NCBI GenBank assembly: GCA_030063045.1
Contig: JAQSEB010000059.1
Location: 3,100,001 to 3,164,000 of the forward strand
From: Pratylenchus scribneri
Taxonomy: Eukaryota; Nematoda; Chromadorea; Rhabditida; Pratylenchidae
Direction of reading: 5' to 3'
DNA: 64,000 nucleotides
The first letter of the stretch is position 1. Each line of letters opens with the position of its first letter. Under the pieces are notes generated by a model. It was given only the letters and a program-made list of their open reading frames with translations, searched no databases and was not told where the DNA came from. Both the position numbers and the translations under genes were made by a program. Shown here piece by piece: positions 12,189 to 21,238 of the stretch.

Positions 12189-12647
12189 TTTTAATAAAAA
12201 AAATATTTTCAAATGGGAGAATGATTGGTTGGGTTTGGGTGAGACAACATTTTACCCTTTTTATTCACTTAAATTGACCTCCAAAACCACAAATCAAATT
12301 GCCGCCGGCATTTTCCTCCAAAACAGGTCTAATTAAATTGAATTTAATCAATCCAATTTGGCCATTTTGTGAATCAATCCCAAAAAATTGTAATATTGGA
12401 AGAGGAAAGAAGAGGACGATTTCAATGAAAAATAAAGGAAAGGACAAATTGTAAAGGAACTCTAAATTTAAAAAAAATGAAGGAATGGAAATGGAACGGA
12501 TGATTAGAAACAGTTGCGTCAGAATTACGAATTTATGGGATAAAATTAATTTGAAATGGAGAAATTCAAAATGTGCGAAATATTCACATTTTATTGGCAA
12601 TTTAATATTTACAAATTTATGGAAAATTTAATGGTGAATTTGATGGC
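12189..12647. other. Intergenic, no gene recognised
   Basis: Between the glycine-rich peptide start and the end of the ZP gene. A 111-codon minus frame (12265-12600) is low-complexity Phe/Leu/Ile translation of AT-rich DNA and matches nothing I know. Probably the promoter of the peptide gene. Confidence 0.4.
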
Positions 12648-13779
12648 CTAAATCCGTCGTCGGAGAGGCAATGTGGACGCCGGCATCGTCCATTTATTTT
12701 TAATAAAAGTCGAATATTGCATTTGAAGAAGACGGCGGCCTGAATGGATGAACATTTTGTGCAATTGGACCCAACAAACTTGGTCAAAATCGAGGGCAAA
12801 TGTTTGGATGGATATTTTTGCTCGAAGATCGCCTTGATATTTTATTTGGGGCAAAATGTTGGGCCAAGCTGAACATCCAAATTCGTCAATAATTTCCACA
12901 GGTTCTGCAAATTCGCTCTGCTGATTTGAAATCTTTAAAATGGAATTAGTATGCAATAATAATAAAATAATTTATTCACTGTGCAATTGTGGACCATCAT
13001 GCAATATATTTTGTCCCTTCCAATTCCAATAAATGTTCCATTTCCAATTGACTCATTTTGTTGAGGATAAGCACAAACCCAAATATGGACCAATGTTTCG
13101 CCAATTGAGACTTGTCTGGTTGAATTGTTGGGAAAATCAAATTTTAATTAAATTTATTCATTTTTATTTCCTCTTCCTTCTTCCATTTTATTTAATTAAA
13201 TTTCTATTTTATTATATTCTATTTCAGTCAACCAAAAACCAATTTAAAAAATTGTTGTCCCAGAAAAAAAAGAAATAAAAAATGACATTTTAGGAATCCA
13301 TTCGGAACACGCGAATATAAAAATCTCACATAAAAATGTGCCATTTTTAGAATGGGGTCAATTTATAATATATTAGATAGAAGGAATTCGTGTATACTGT
13401 GAAATCAGACCAAAGGCTGAATCCTCAATCCACATCATTCGATCCTCTAAAATATACTCATCAAAAATATGTGTATTTCTGTATCATAGCCCCCGGCATC
13501 CTCAGCCAGATTATTCATTGAATTCATAGTGTACCGTATACCCACATTCCCATCCATTTACCTGTTCACCAACATCCCATCCTCCGTCCCAAATCGCACT
13601 TGGTAAGTGCACCGTGGTTCGGGGAAAAAGCTGACCGGCAATTGGACCATTTGTTTCTCTGGCAATTCTCTTTCCATTAATTTAATTATTCTTTTTCCAC
13701 TCATTCCAGTGGGAAAATGCAGCAACATTAGTAATAAAATTGGAGTAATTGTAGGTGGGAGAATGAAGAATGTGGCCAT
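12648..13779 (-). CDS. Short cuticlin-like protein with only the ZP-C half
   Basis: Three exons (13562-13779, 12980-13115, 12648-12932) give 212 residues in frame. A hydrophobic leader (FFILPPTITPILLLMLLHFP) is followed by PEPRCTYQVRFGTEDGMLVN, VSIGETLVHIWVC, IYCMMVHNC, then VEIIDEFGCSAWPNILPQI. These match the second half of nematode ZP domains: C-Y-V, HxWxC, YCMxVHxC and DExGC. Near the end, VCWVQLHKMF replaces the usual VxFQC strand, and LPLRRRI before TAG resembles a furin-type basic site. The ZP-N half and a C-terminal membrane anchor are not found. Either the gene is a shortened secreted form or upstream exons were missed. The first intron (about 450 bases) is unusually long for this region. 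Confidence 0.65.
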
Positions 13780-14177
13780 TTTTTGGTGAATGAATGAATG
13801 AACTAAACATGAATCAAAAATTGCACGAAACTACAAATTCATGGGAATATTTTTGGGTATATTATTGGGCGGAATAATTGCGATTTGTCCATTCACTTTT
13901 GGCACATTTTGATGAGTAATAAATAAAATGGCCTCCTTTTCCTTAAATAACACCTTCAATTTTAAATCCATCCATTAAAATTGGAAATGGTCAGCCGACC
14001 TTGATTTGCCTTTTGAATGCGCCAAAACCCGAATCCCACTTCCCTCCCCATTCCATATTCCCCATTCTCCCTCCAATTCCATCTTTTTCACAGTTCATTT
14101 GTTTCCAATGGTAGATTAAATGCAAAATTCGCCGATAATTCGGATTTTGGAGGAGATTGTCGCCTCAAAGCTCAAAG

Positions 14178-14480
14178 AGGGTCCATTTTGCGCAAATGGG
14201 GCAGACAAATGAATTATTGGGCTGAAATAGGCAACCGAAGTATAAAATGAAATATTAAATGAATGAATGTCCACTGGGGACCAAAAACATTTTATGCAAA
14301 AAAAAATGGTGGGAAAACATCCTTCCCGGAATTTGGACAAAGAGAATGTATTGATGAATATAATTAATTAATAATTAAAAACATTTGGGTTAGCCATTTT
14401 TCTCCCTCCCATCTATTCATCATCATCAAATAATATCTTCCGTTCTCATTCATTTCCATAAAATTCATTAAAATTTTATC
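14178..14480. repeat. Segmental duplication, copy A
   Basis: About 300 bases that recur, diverged, at 14905-15232 in the same orientation. Shared landmarks in order are AAATGGGGCAGACAAAT, GGACCAAAAACAT, GGAATTTGG, CCCATCTATTCATCATCATC versus CCCATTCATCATCATACATA, and CCATAAAATTCATTA. The two copies flank minisatellite array 2. No coding frame is conserved between them. Confidence 0.8.
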
Positions 14481-14500
14481 CATTTTTATATTTAAAATCA

Positions 14501-14899
14501 TCCGGAAAGAAAACAAAATCAGAATTAAAACTTTCCGAAAAGAAAACAAACAAAATCAGAATTAAAACTTTCCGGAAAGAAATAAACAAAATCAGAATTA
14601 AAACTTTCCGGAAAGAAAACAAACAAAATCAGAATTAAAACTTTCCGGAAAGAAATAAACAAAATCAGAATTAAAACTTTCCGGAAAGAAAACAAACAAA
14701 ATCAGAATTAAAACTTTCCGGAAAGAAAACAAACAAAATCAGAATTAAAACTTTCCGGAAAGAAAACAAACAAAATCAGAATTAAAACTTTCCGGAAAGA
14801 AATAAACAAAATCAGAATTAAAACGTTCCGGAAAGAAATAAACAAAATCAGAATTAAAACTTTCCGGAAAGAAAACAAACAAAATCAGAATTAAAACTG
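14501..14899. repeat. Minisatellite array 2
   Basis: Tandem units of about 36 bases, same family and orientation as array 1: CTTTCCGGAAAG, then AAAACAAACAAAATCAGAATT or AAATAAACAAAATCAGAATT, then AAAA. It consists almost only of the AAACAAACAAA and AATAAACAAA variants and is more homogeneous than array 1. One unit has CGTTCCGG in place of CTTTCCGG. Confidence 0.95.
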
Positions 14900-14904
14900 A
14901 GATG

Positions 14905-15232
14905 CACTCAAATGGGTTCATTTTGCGAAAATGGGGCAGACAAATAAACTATTTGGCTGAAATTACATATACAGAATCATACTATTAAAATAAATGAATG
15001 AATATTCTCCATTTGGGACCAAAAACATAAATGCAAAAAATGACTGGACAAATAACCTTCCTGGAATTTGGCCAAAAAAGATGGCATCCACGTATTGATG
15101 AGTGAATAATTAATTTATTAATTAAGGTCAGAGGGGATTATGCCATTTTTTCCCATCCTCCCATTCATCATCATACATAATACCCGTCGTTTTCATTCCC
15201 ATAAAATTCATTACAAATTTTGTCAATTTTGA
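14905..15232. repeat. Segmental duplication, copy B
   Basis: Second copy of the segment at 14178-14480, on the other side of array 2. It ends about 50 bases before the prohormone-like gene, so it may contribute promoter sequence to it. Confidence 0.8.
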
Positions 15233-15279
15233 CCTTTTATTTTAGAATAATTTCATTCATTATTTAAATAATATTTCCA

Positions 15280-15845
15280 ATGTCCATTTGGTTTCCATTT
15301 TTGCTGCTAATTTCTTTGATTGGATTCGTAAATGCCTTTTATCCGGTCTATAAATTAGAACAACGTAATAAATAAAAAGGAAATTATTTTTAAATTTTTG
15401 GGGCATTTTAGCAATGGATGGGGAAGAAGAGGAAAAAAGATCGGCGCCAATGGAAATGGACACAATTCGGCGACCATCAAAATTGACCAGAGGCGCATTC
15501 ATTAGCCCCCTTTTTGGTTACAGATTCATCAACAATTTGGGGCAAAAAGGCATTTAAATATAAATATTATTCGCTCATTCATAATTTAATTATTATTTTC
15601 AGCTGAAAATGATGATGACCCTTTAATCTTTGCTGAACCCGAAAAGAGGAATTTTTACACGCATATTTGGCGAGATATTGTCCAACGAATGCCGGCATAC
15701 CGTTCAGCAAATGGACATCGACTTTTCCAATCGAATGAGGTGAATTCATTCATCAAAATATACTCAAAAATATTCCATAAATTTTCAGAATGATTTGGAC
15801 AAACGAAGTCCAATTGATCGAATGCATGCAATCCGAACTGGTTGA
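15280..15845 (+). CDS. Secreted prohormone-like (candidate neuropeptide) precursor
   Basis: Four exons (15280-15364, 15412-15516, 15603-15739, 15789-15845) keep one frame of 127 residues. It starts with a signal peptide (MSIWFPFLLLISLIGFVNA). Three Lys-Arg sites divide the rest: EEEEKR, AEPEKR and NDLDKR, each preceded by an acidic spacer, as in neuropeptide precursors. Predicted pieces begin SAPMEMDTIRR, NFYTHIWRDIVQRMPAYR (continuing SANGHRLFQSNE) and SPIDRMHAIRTG. The last piece ends in Gly directly before TGA, so the glycine could donate a C-terminal amide. I do not recognise the peptide family. The model uses only consensus GT...TTTTAG/TTTCAG introns. Confidence 0.65.
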
Positions 15846-16535
15846 GTGAAGATTGGAATTGGAATTGTCCAAAAAAATGATGGAATTTGATCTCGAAATA
15901 AAAGGAAAAAAATATTTTCCATTCGAATAAAAATTCACATTTTGGAATTTGGATGAATAAAAGGGGAAATTCACATTTTATTGATAATATTATTGAATGA
16001 GGTGAGTCAATCAAATTCACATTTAATTCACAATGGGAATGGAAATCCATTCTGATGATTTTGGGAAATTGTTTGCGAGGAAATTGATCTTTTTTGAATA
16101 TAAAAAATGAATGTGCGCATTCAATTGTTATGAATTGGATTTCATTCACTCAGAATTCGTCATTCTCCTCTAATCTTTGTGCTTTTTTTGCGCACATTCA
16201 TCCCCCCGGAATAAGTTTGTCCTCACTTTCCATTCCATTCCATTCATTCATTCATTTGAAAGTGATTGACACCCACAAAAGCAAATAATCCACTTTTCTT
16301 TGCATAATAATCCTCTTTCCTCCCTCGGGAATGCCTCACAAAATAAAAAGTCCCCTCTCCCTTCGACAAATTCAAAAAATTCAAAATGAATTATGGGAAT
16401 AATATTCCTTCGCGGAAAATAACAATTTTGAGTGGACAATGCTCCCAAATTGAGCCAACAGATTCACCAAGGTTTTCCTTCCAATTGATAAATAAATTAT
16501 TTTGATTTTGCCAAAGGCAACAAATAAAAAGGGAA
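15846..16535. other. Intergenic, no gene recognised
   Basis: Between the prohormone-like gene and the DEG/ENaC gene. Minus-strand frames of 60-164 codons (for example 15655-16149) are Phe/Ile-rich shadows with no motif. It could hold the channel promoter or a missed first exon, because the channel start at 16536 is not certain. Confidence 0.4.
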
Positions 16536-18725
16536 ATGCGCAAATTGGAGACGGAAAAACAACAAATTCCATTGCCAATGGATTATGGTGCCGAAAAGAG
16601 GAAAGAGGAGGAACAAAAGTGGGAATTAAGGGAAAAATGAATTATTTATTATTTAGGGAAGCAAGAAGGAGGAAGAGGGATTTAATCCGGCGGACTTTAT
16701 CCGAGGATTATCCGGGTTTGGACTATTTGGGCATTCACAATGTGCTGAATGCCCGCTTTCGATGGTATCGTGTCCTTTGGTTCAGCATTGTCACAATTTG
16801 CTTACTAATTGGCCTTTTCACCATTTATAGGTTCATTCCCCCATTTTTGGGTGCATTTTCCCATTTCAGAATAATTCGTGAATATTCCGAGAATCCAACG
16901 GCCACTTCAATCAGTGTTAAATCAGTCAAAACAAAAAAATATTAATTCAATTAAATTGAGAGTATGAATTAAGGTGGAAAAATTATTATTGCCTCAATTG
17001 ACAATTTGCGCCACAAATGCGGCCACTTTGAATTTGCAAAAATTGGAGGAACAATTATTCCAGAATAATCCAAGAATTGGAAATTATGAGCCGGAGGATA
17101 TTCCAAATTTTGCATTTTTTATGTTGGCTGGTTCCGGATTCCAGGTGGAAAATGTGAAATTAAAATTAAAATTGGAATAAATTAGAAAATGAATTGGAAA
17201 AAATTGAATGAAAATGAAAAGGAAAGGATGAATCATTTTTATTATATTTTTCGACAAGAAAAATCAGTGGAACAATTCTTCAATCAAGTTTGATTATATC
17301 CAAAAATAATTTGATTCAATCTAAAAAGTTCTTCGACAATTTTGGCCTCGATTGCCGTCAATTCTTCCAACAATGCCAATTGGGGGACAAAAAGTTGGAT
17401 TGTTGTGAAGTGGGCGACCTTTTCCATTTTCATTTTAATATTCCAATTAAAAAGGTATTCGAGCCGATTTATTTGATCAGAAGAGGCCGATGTTTTCGTA
17501 CAATTCCATTTTACCAGGAAAATTTCGATGAATTGGGCAAATTTCGAGTCCAATTAATGCATCCCCACCAAATGGACGATGAAATGTCCACAAAAAGGGT
17601 AAATTGCCTTCATTTTGGCAATTATTCCAATTTTAATAGGAAATAATTGCATTCATTGCCGAACATAAACCACAAATTGCGCCATTCCCTCGATATTACC
17701 TTTACCCGGGGATTTGGACAAAAATGAGGTTGACGGCCAAAAGAATTCGACTTTTGCCTGGGGAGGAGGTATTTGGCCATGGGAAATGAATGGGGAATAT
17801 TATTTTGATGATTTGAGGTGTGCAGCGATGAATTCAAGGAAACGGGCAAAGATTTTTGTTATATTGAAAAATGGTTGAGAACATATTTGGAAGGGCCATT
17901 GAATTGTACATATCCGTATATGAACAAAATAATGCCAACTCAATTGCCAAGGCAATTTTCATTTTAATCCAATTAATTATTCAATTCAGTTGTGAGCCAA
18001 TTATTTTATTTGAAAATTATGCAAATTCAGTGGAAACAGCGAATTACACAATGCAATCGGCGAGTCAAATTAAACATAATATTTAAATGAATTTGACCAT
18101 TTTTAGTGCATTCTTCCATGCGATCGATGGGAATACACCGTTTCAATGGAAGTAAATGACATTTTTGGGGGAATTATTCTCAAAATTTTATGTAGAAAAT
18201 TAACACGGAAATGGTCTACAAAAATACAAATTTACCATTTGTTTATCGGGTGGACATTTCATTCAGCGATTTGCAATTTGAACTAATCGAGGAAGTTGGC
18301 ACAGTCACTTTTGCTGGGCTAATTTCCCAAATTGGAGGACAGGCATGTTCAAAATATTCATAAATTGATCTATTTTTGGGCATAGATGTCACTTTTTATG
18401 GGTTCATCCATCCTCACATTGATTCAAGCAGCCATAATGGCCATCATAATTGGCCATCGAATCCTAAGACAAAATCAGGTGGCGGTGGAGGAAAGCAGAG
18501 AACATCAAAGGCAGAATCGGGAAAATGGAACACAAAATTGGGCAAGTTTATGGGAAATAATACTGCTGAAGATGAATGAATGCATTTTGCTTTAGGGAAT
18601 TGATGAGTGGGAAATGGCAAAGAGAATGGGAGGAGGAAATGATGAACAAAAATACACAATTGGAAGCAACAGGGAAAGGGCGGAACGAGGCGGTGGAATT
18701 GGCCTTTGATTTGGGCCAAAATTAA
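16536..18725 (+). CDS. DEG/ENaC (amiloride-sensitive) sodium channel subunit
   Basis: Multi-exon channel gene. The cytoplasmic N-terminus leads into TM1 (FRWYRVLWFSIVTICLLIGL). The extracellular part includes LLLPQLTICATNAATLN (the FPAVTIC position), FGLDCRQFFQQCQLG, GRCFRTI, a Cys-rich region with CSDEFKETGKDFCYIEKW, then CILPCDRWEYTV and VYRVDISFSDLQFELIEE. The signature before TM2 is TFAGLISQIGGQMSLFMGSS, followed by ILTLIQAAIMAIIIGHRI. The cytoplasmic tail is charged. The last intron (GTTTATGG...CTTTAG) avoids an early stop and ends in FDLGQN then TAA at 18725. Such subunits form trimeric cation channels, mechanosensory or ligand-gated. The N-terminal His-Gly gating motif reads LGI here. 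The start at 16536 assumes a 40-base intron after EEEQK and is the weakest part. Confidence 0.85.
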
Positions 18726-18825
18726 TATTAAATTAATGCTCAATAATAATTCAATTAATTCATTTTTGTTGATGAAAGCTTTAAACATTAAAATTGCCAT
18801 TTCTGATGAGATTATACATTCTTTT

Positions 18826-19609
18826 TTATTCGATTCTTTGTGCCCGATTTGGTTTTTTGTCCCCATTGATTGGAAAAATCGGCGATTTTCCATCCAATCT
18901 GCAATTCCAATGGTAAATTCAACAAATTTAGGGTGTGGGGGATACTTTGCTGATGCTTTGTAATAATATTCGCCAAATTGTCGAACCAATTGGCAAAAAT
19001 ATGGCACTAAATTGTATTCGAATATTTTAAATAATTCATTCACTGACCATCCTCTTTTGTGCAAATATCATTCCCAAATGCAGCAATCTTCAATTTAAAA
19101 TAAATATTAATTAAAAATGAATGGGTAGATGGAATGGATTGCCTCAAGGCATGAGCATAAAATGTCATCACAATTCTTTTGGCCTAATTGTTCATCATAA
19201 CAGCTTAATTAAAATTTGGGAACGATCATTTAAATTTATGTAATCAATTTTATTTTTACTTATCATGTTTGACGCAACAATTATTCAGTTCATCTGAATG
19301 AATGGATTGGATATGGTAGAATATTTTTATGCATTAATTTATTTACTTTTCTTTTCCGGACAATCTCTGTCAATGGTTGATTCTGCCAAAAACTATGAAT
19401 AATTTTATTGGGAATATTCCAATTTATTTAATATTTACCCGGGAAAATTCATCTGTTCCGCAGGCCCATTCCGCATCCATTTTTACCTCTTCTTCCCTCG
19501 CATCAATTTTGCCATTTTCTGTTCCATTATTGTTGATGATTGGAATAATTTGTTGGGCGGAGGAACACAAATAAAATTGGAGGAAAATAAAAAGCCAAAA
19601 AAGGGGCAT
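18826..19609 (-). CDS. Secreted phospholipase A2-like protein
   Basis: Seven short exons (19439-19609, 19347-19392, 19260-19293, 19143-19203, 19048-19087, 18946-19006, 18826-18898) join in frame to 161 residues. A signal peptide (PLFWLFIFLQFYLCSSA) is followed by AEWACGTDEFSRFLAES, DRDCPEKKNELNNCCVKHDN, CYDEQLGQKNCDDILCSCLE, then FCQLVRQFGEYYYKASAK and a Lys-rich end. CCxxHDxCYD is the secreted PLA2 active-site signature (His-Asp dyad), but the usual Ca-binding loop YGCxCGxGG is not seen, so activity is uncertain. Intron 4 would use a GC donor. The stop is 100 bases from the convergent channel gene. The ATG lies inside the 8-base duplication of the foldback element at 19611, so native 5' sequence has been separated from the coding part. 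No exon alone shows the family. Confidence 0.75.
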
Positions 19610-19610
19610 T

Positions 19611-20491
19611 GGTACTTATGGAGATTGGCCCCTACAAGAGAAAGGACTGATGGAAGGGATGGAATTGATGGAAGGGAAATGTGTCACTCATCATATTGAG
19701 ATGAAGGGAATGGATTCTGCGAGGGAGAAATGAATTTCCTCGTACGGGGAAGATTCCTAAAACGGTAAAATGTGAACTAAGAATTAAATATAAAATTGGA
19801 ATAAAAATGAAAAATCAGAGAAAAAAAATCAGTTCATCACAAACAATAGTGTTTTTATTTCATCCAAAGATTTGTGTTTTTAATTCTATTATTTTTCCAA
19901 ACATTTTTTTTTTAAAGATTTGTATTTTTGTGTTCTAGACATTTTGAATTTTTATTTTCCTTAACATTGAATGATTTTGTTTTTATAAATTTTAAAAAAT
20001 ATTTAGTTTTTTAATGTTTTTTATATTTTAATTTTATAAATACTGTGTAACCTCTTTTGATTTCCCATGGGGAATTATTTTTCAACTCCTTAAAAATTGG
20101 GAAAATTAGAGTCTAACTCCTTTAAATTGTGGATATTTATGAATTAATCAGATAAGATTTTGTAGATCTTTAAAGAATTTAGAAAATTCGATAAAAATTT
20201 ATTTTAATTTATATTGCCTAGTTTTGAATCTTCAGAATCGAGGGTGGGGAATTAAAAGAGTTATACATTAAATATTTTATTTTTTTTATTCAGAATTATT
20301 TTAATTTTTAATCAAAAATTTAAATTAGAATTTGCACCGTTTTAGGAATCTTCCCCGTACGAGGAAATTCATTTCTCCCTCGCAGAATCCATTCCCTTCA
20401 TCTCAATATGATGAGTGACACATTTCCCTTCCATCAATTCCCTCCCTTCCATCAGTCCTTTCTCTTGTAGGGGCCAATCTCCATAAGTACC
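19611..20491. mobile_element. hAT-like foldback element with 8-base target duplication
   Basis: Two 156-base arms (19611-19766 and 20336-20491) are inverted copies with, by eye, a single mismatch. Ends read GGTACTTATGGAGATTGGCC. GGGGCATT flanks both ends directly (19603-19610 and 20492-20499), an 8-base target-site duplication as made by hAT-type transposases. The centre (about 570 bases) is AT-rich and shows no transposase. The near-identity of the arms suggests recent insertion or gene conversion. It sits one base upstream of the PLA2-like ATG. Confidence 0.85.
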
Positions 20492-20565
20492 GGGGCATTT
20501 CCTGCTTCTGGAGGGACATTAAAAATGATTTTTGAGAATTAATCGACGAAAATGATTGAATAATT

Positions 20566-20585
20566 GGGGGGGGGGGGGGGGGGGG
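20566..20585 (+). repeat. Run of 20 G
   Basis: An unbroken G20 homopolymer in AT-rich intergenic DNA about 75 bases beyond the foldback element. It could form a G-quadruplex, and its length in the assembly may be unreliable. Confidence 0.9.
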
Positions 20586-20781
20586 AAGGAACGAAATTGA
20601 ATTATAAAGGTGGTAATGTTAAGCTGAGAAATTCATCAAATAAATTCGAAAAAATGAATTTAATTACAAAATGATTGAATGAAAATTTGGGAGAGAATGG
20701 AATTCTGTTATTGGCACATATGGATTGAAGTAATTTATACATTACATATGTTTATTTGTTCATGGCAAAAGAATTCACAAT

Positions 20782-21122
20782 TCAATTCACTGATTTATTT
20801 TGATGGTTGATGGCATATATTGCGCACTTTTTGGGGCAATCCTCTGGCCCATTTTCCATGTAAATATGGGCAACTCTCCGCCCAATGCAATCATTTTTAA
20901 CAGGATTTTGGGCCGACCATTGAGGGAAAAGAGAAATGAACTAAACAGGAATTGACATTTTGGGCCATCCAATTTTATTTTGTACAAAATTTCGGATGGA
21001 ATAAATTATATAAATTTGGGAATGGTTTTTTGGATTTTGGGTGTTGAATGTGAATAAAAATATTTAACCAATAATTTCCCAAAGAATTCTGCCCATCCTC
21101 CAAATAATAAAGAAATTGTCAT
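20782..21122 (-). CDS. Putative small cysteine-containing secreted peptide
   Basis: A tentative two-exon model. MTISLLFGGWAEFFGKLL (from 21122) is joined by a GTTAAA...GTTTAG intron to a frame reading FISLFPQWSAQNPVKNDC, then RRVAHIYMENGPEDCPKKCA and NHQNKSVN before TGA at 20782. That gives about 70 residues with a hydrophobic start and three cysteines. I do not recognise a family. Both splice sites are reasonable but the first exon is short, so chance remains possible. Confidence 0.35.
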
Positions 21123-21238
21123 TTATTTATTCCTATTTTTATTCAAAATTTACAAAAAAAAATTGTACAAAAATGTGAAAAAGGAAATGGAATTGAACAA
21201 TGAATGAATGTGAATTGTGCAATTTTATTTTTTCAATT

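Noticed and set aside
18444..19064. 206-codon minus frame as one exon
   Set aside because: It merges part of a PLA2-like exon with the antisense of the channel's last exons; splicing at 18945 and 18898 gives a better end at 18826.
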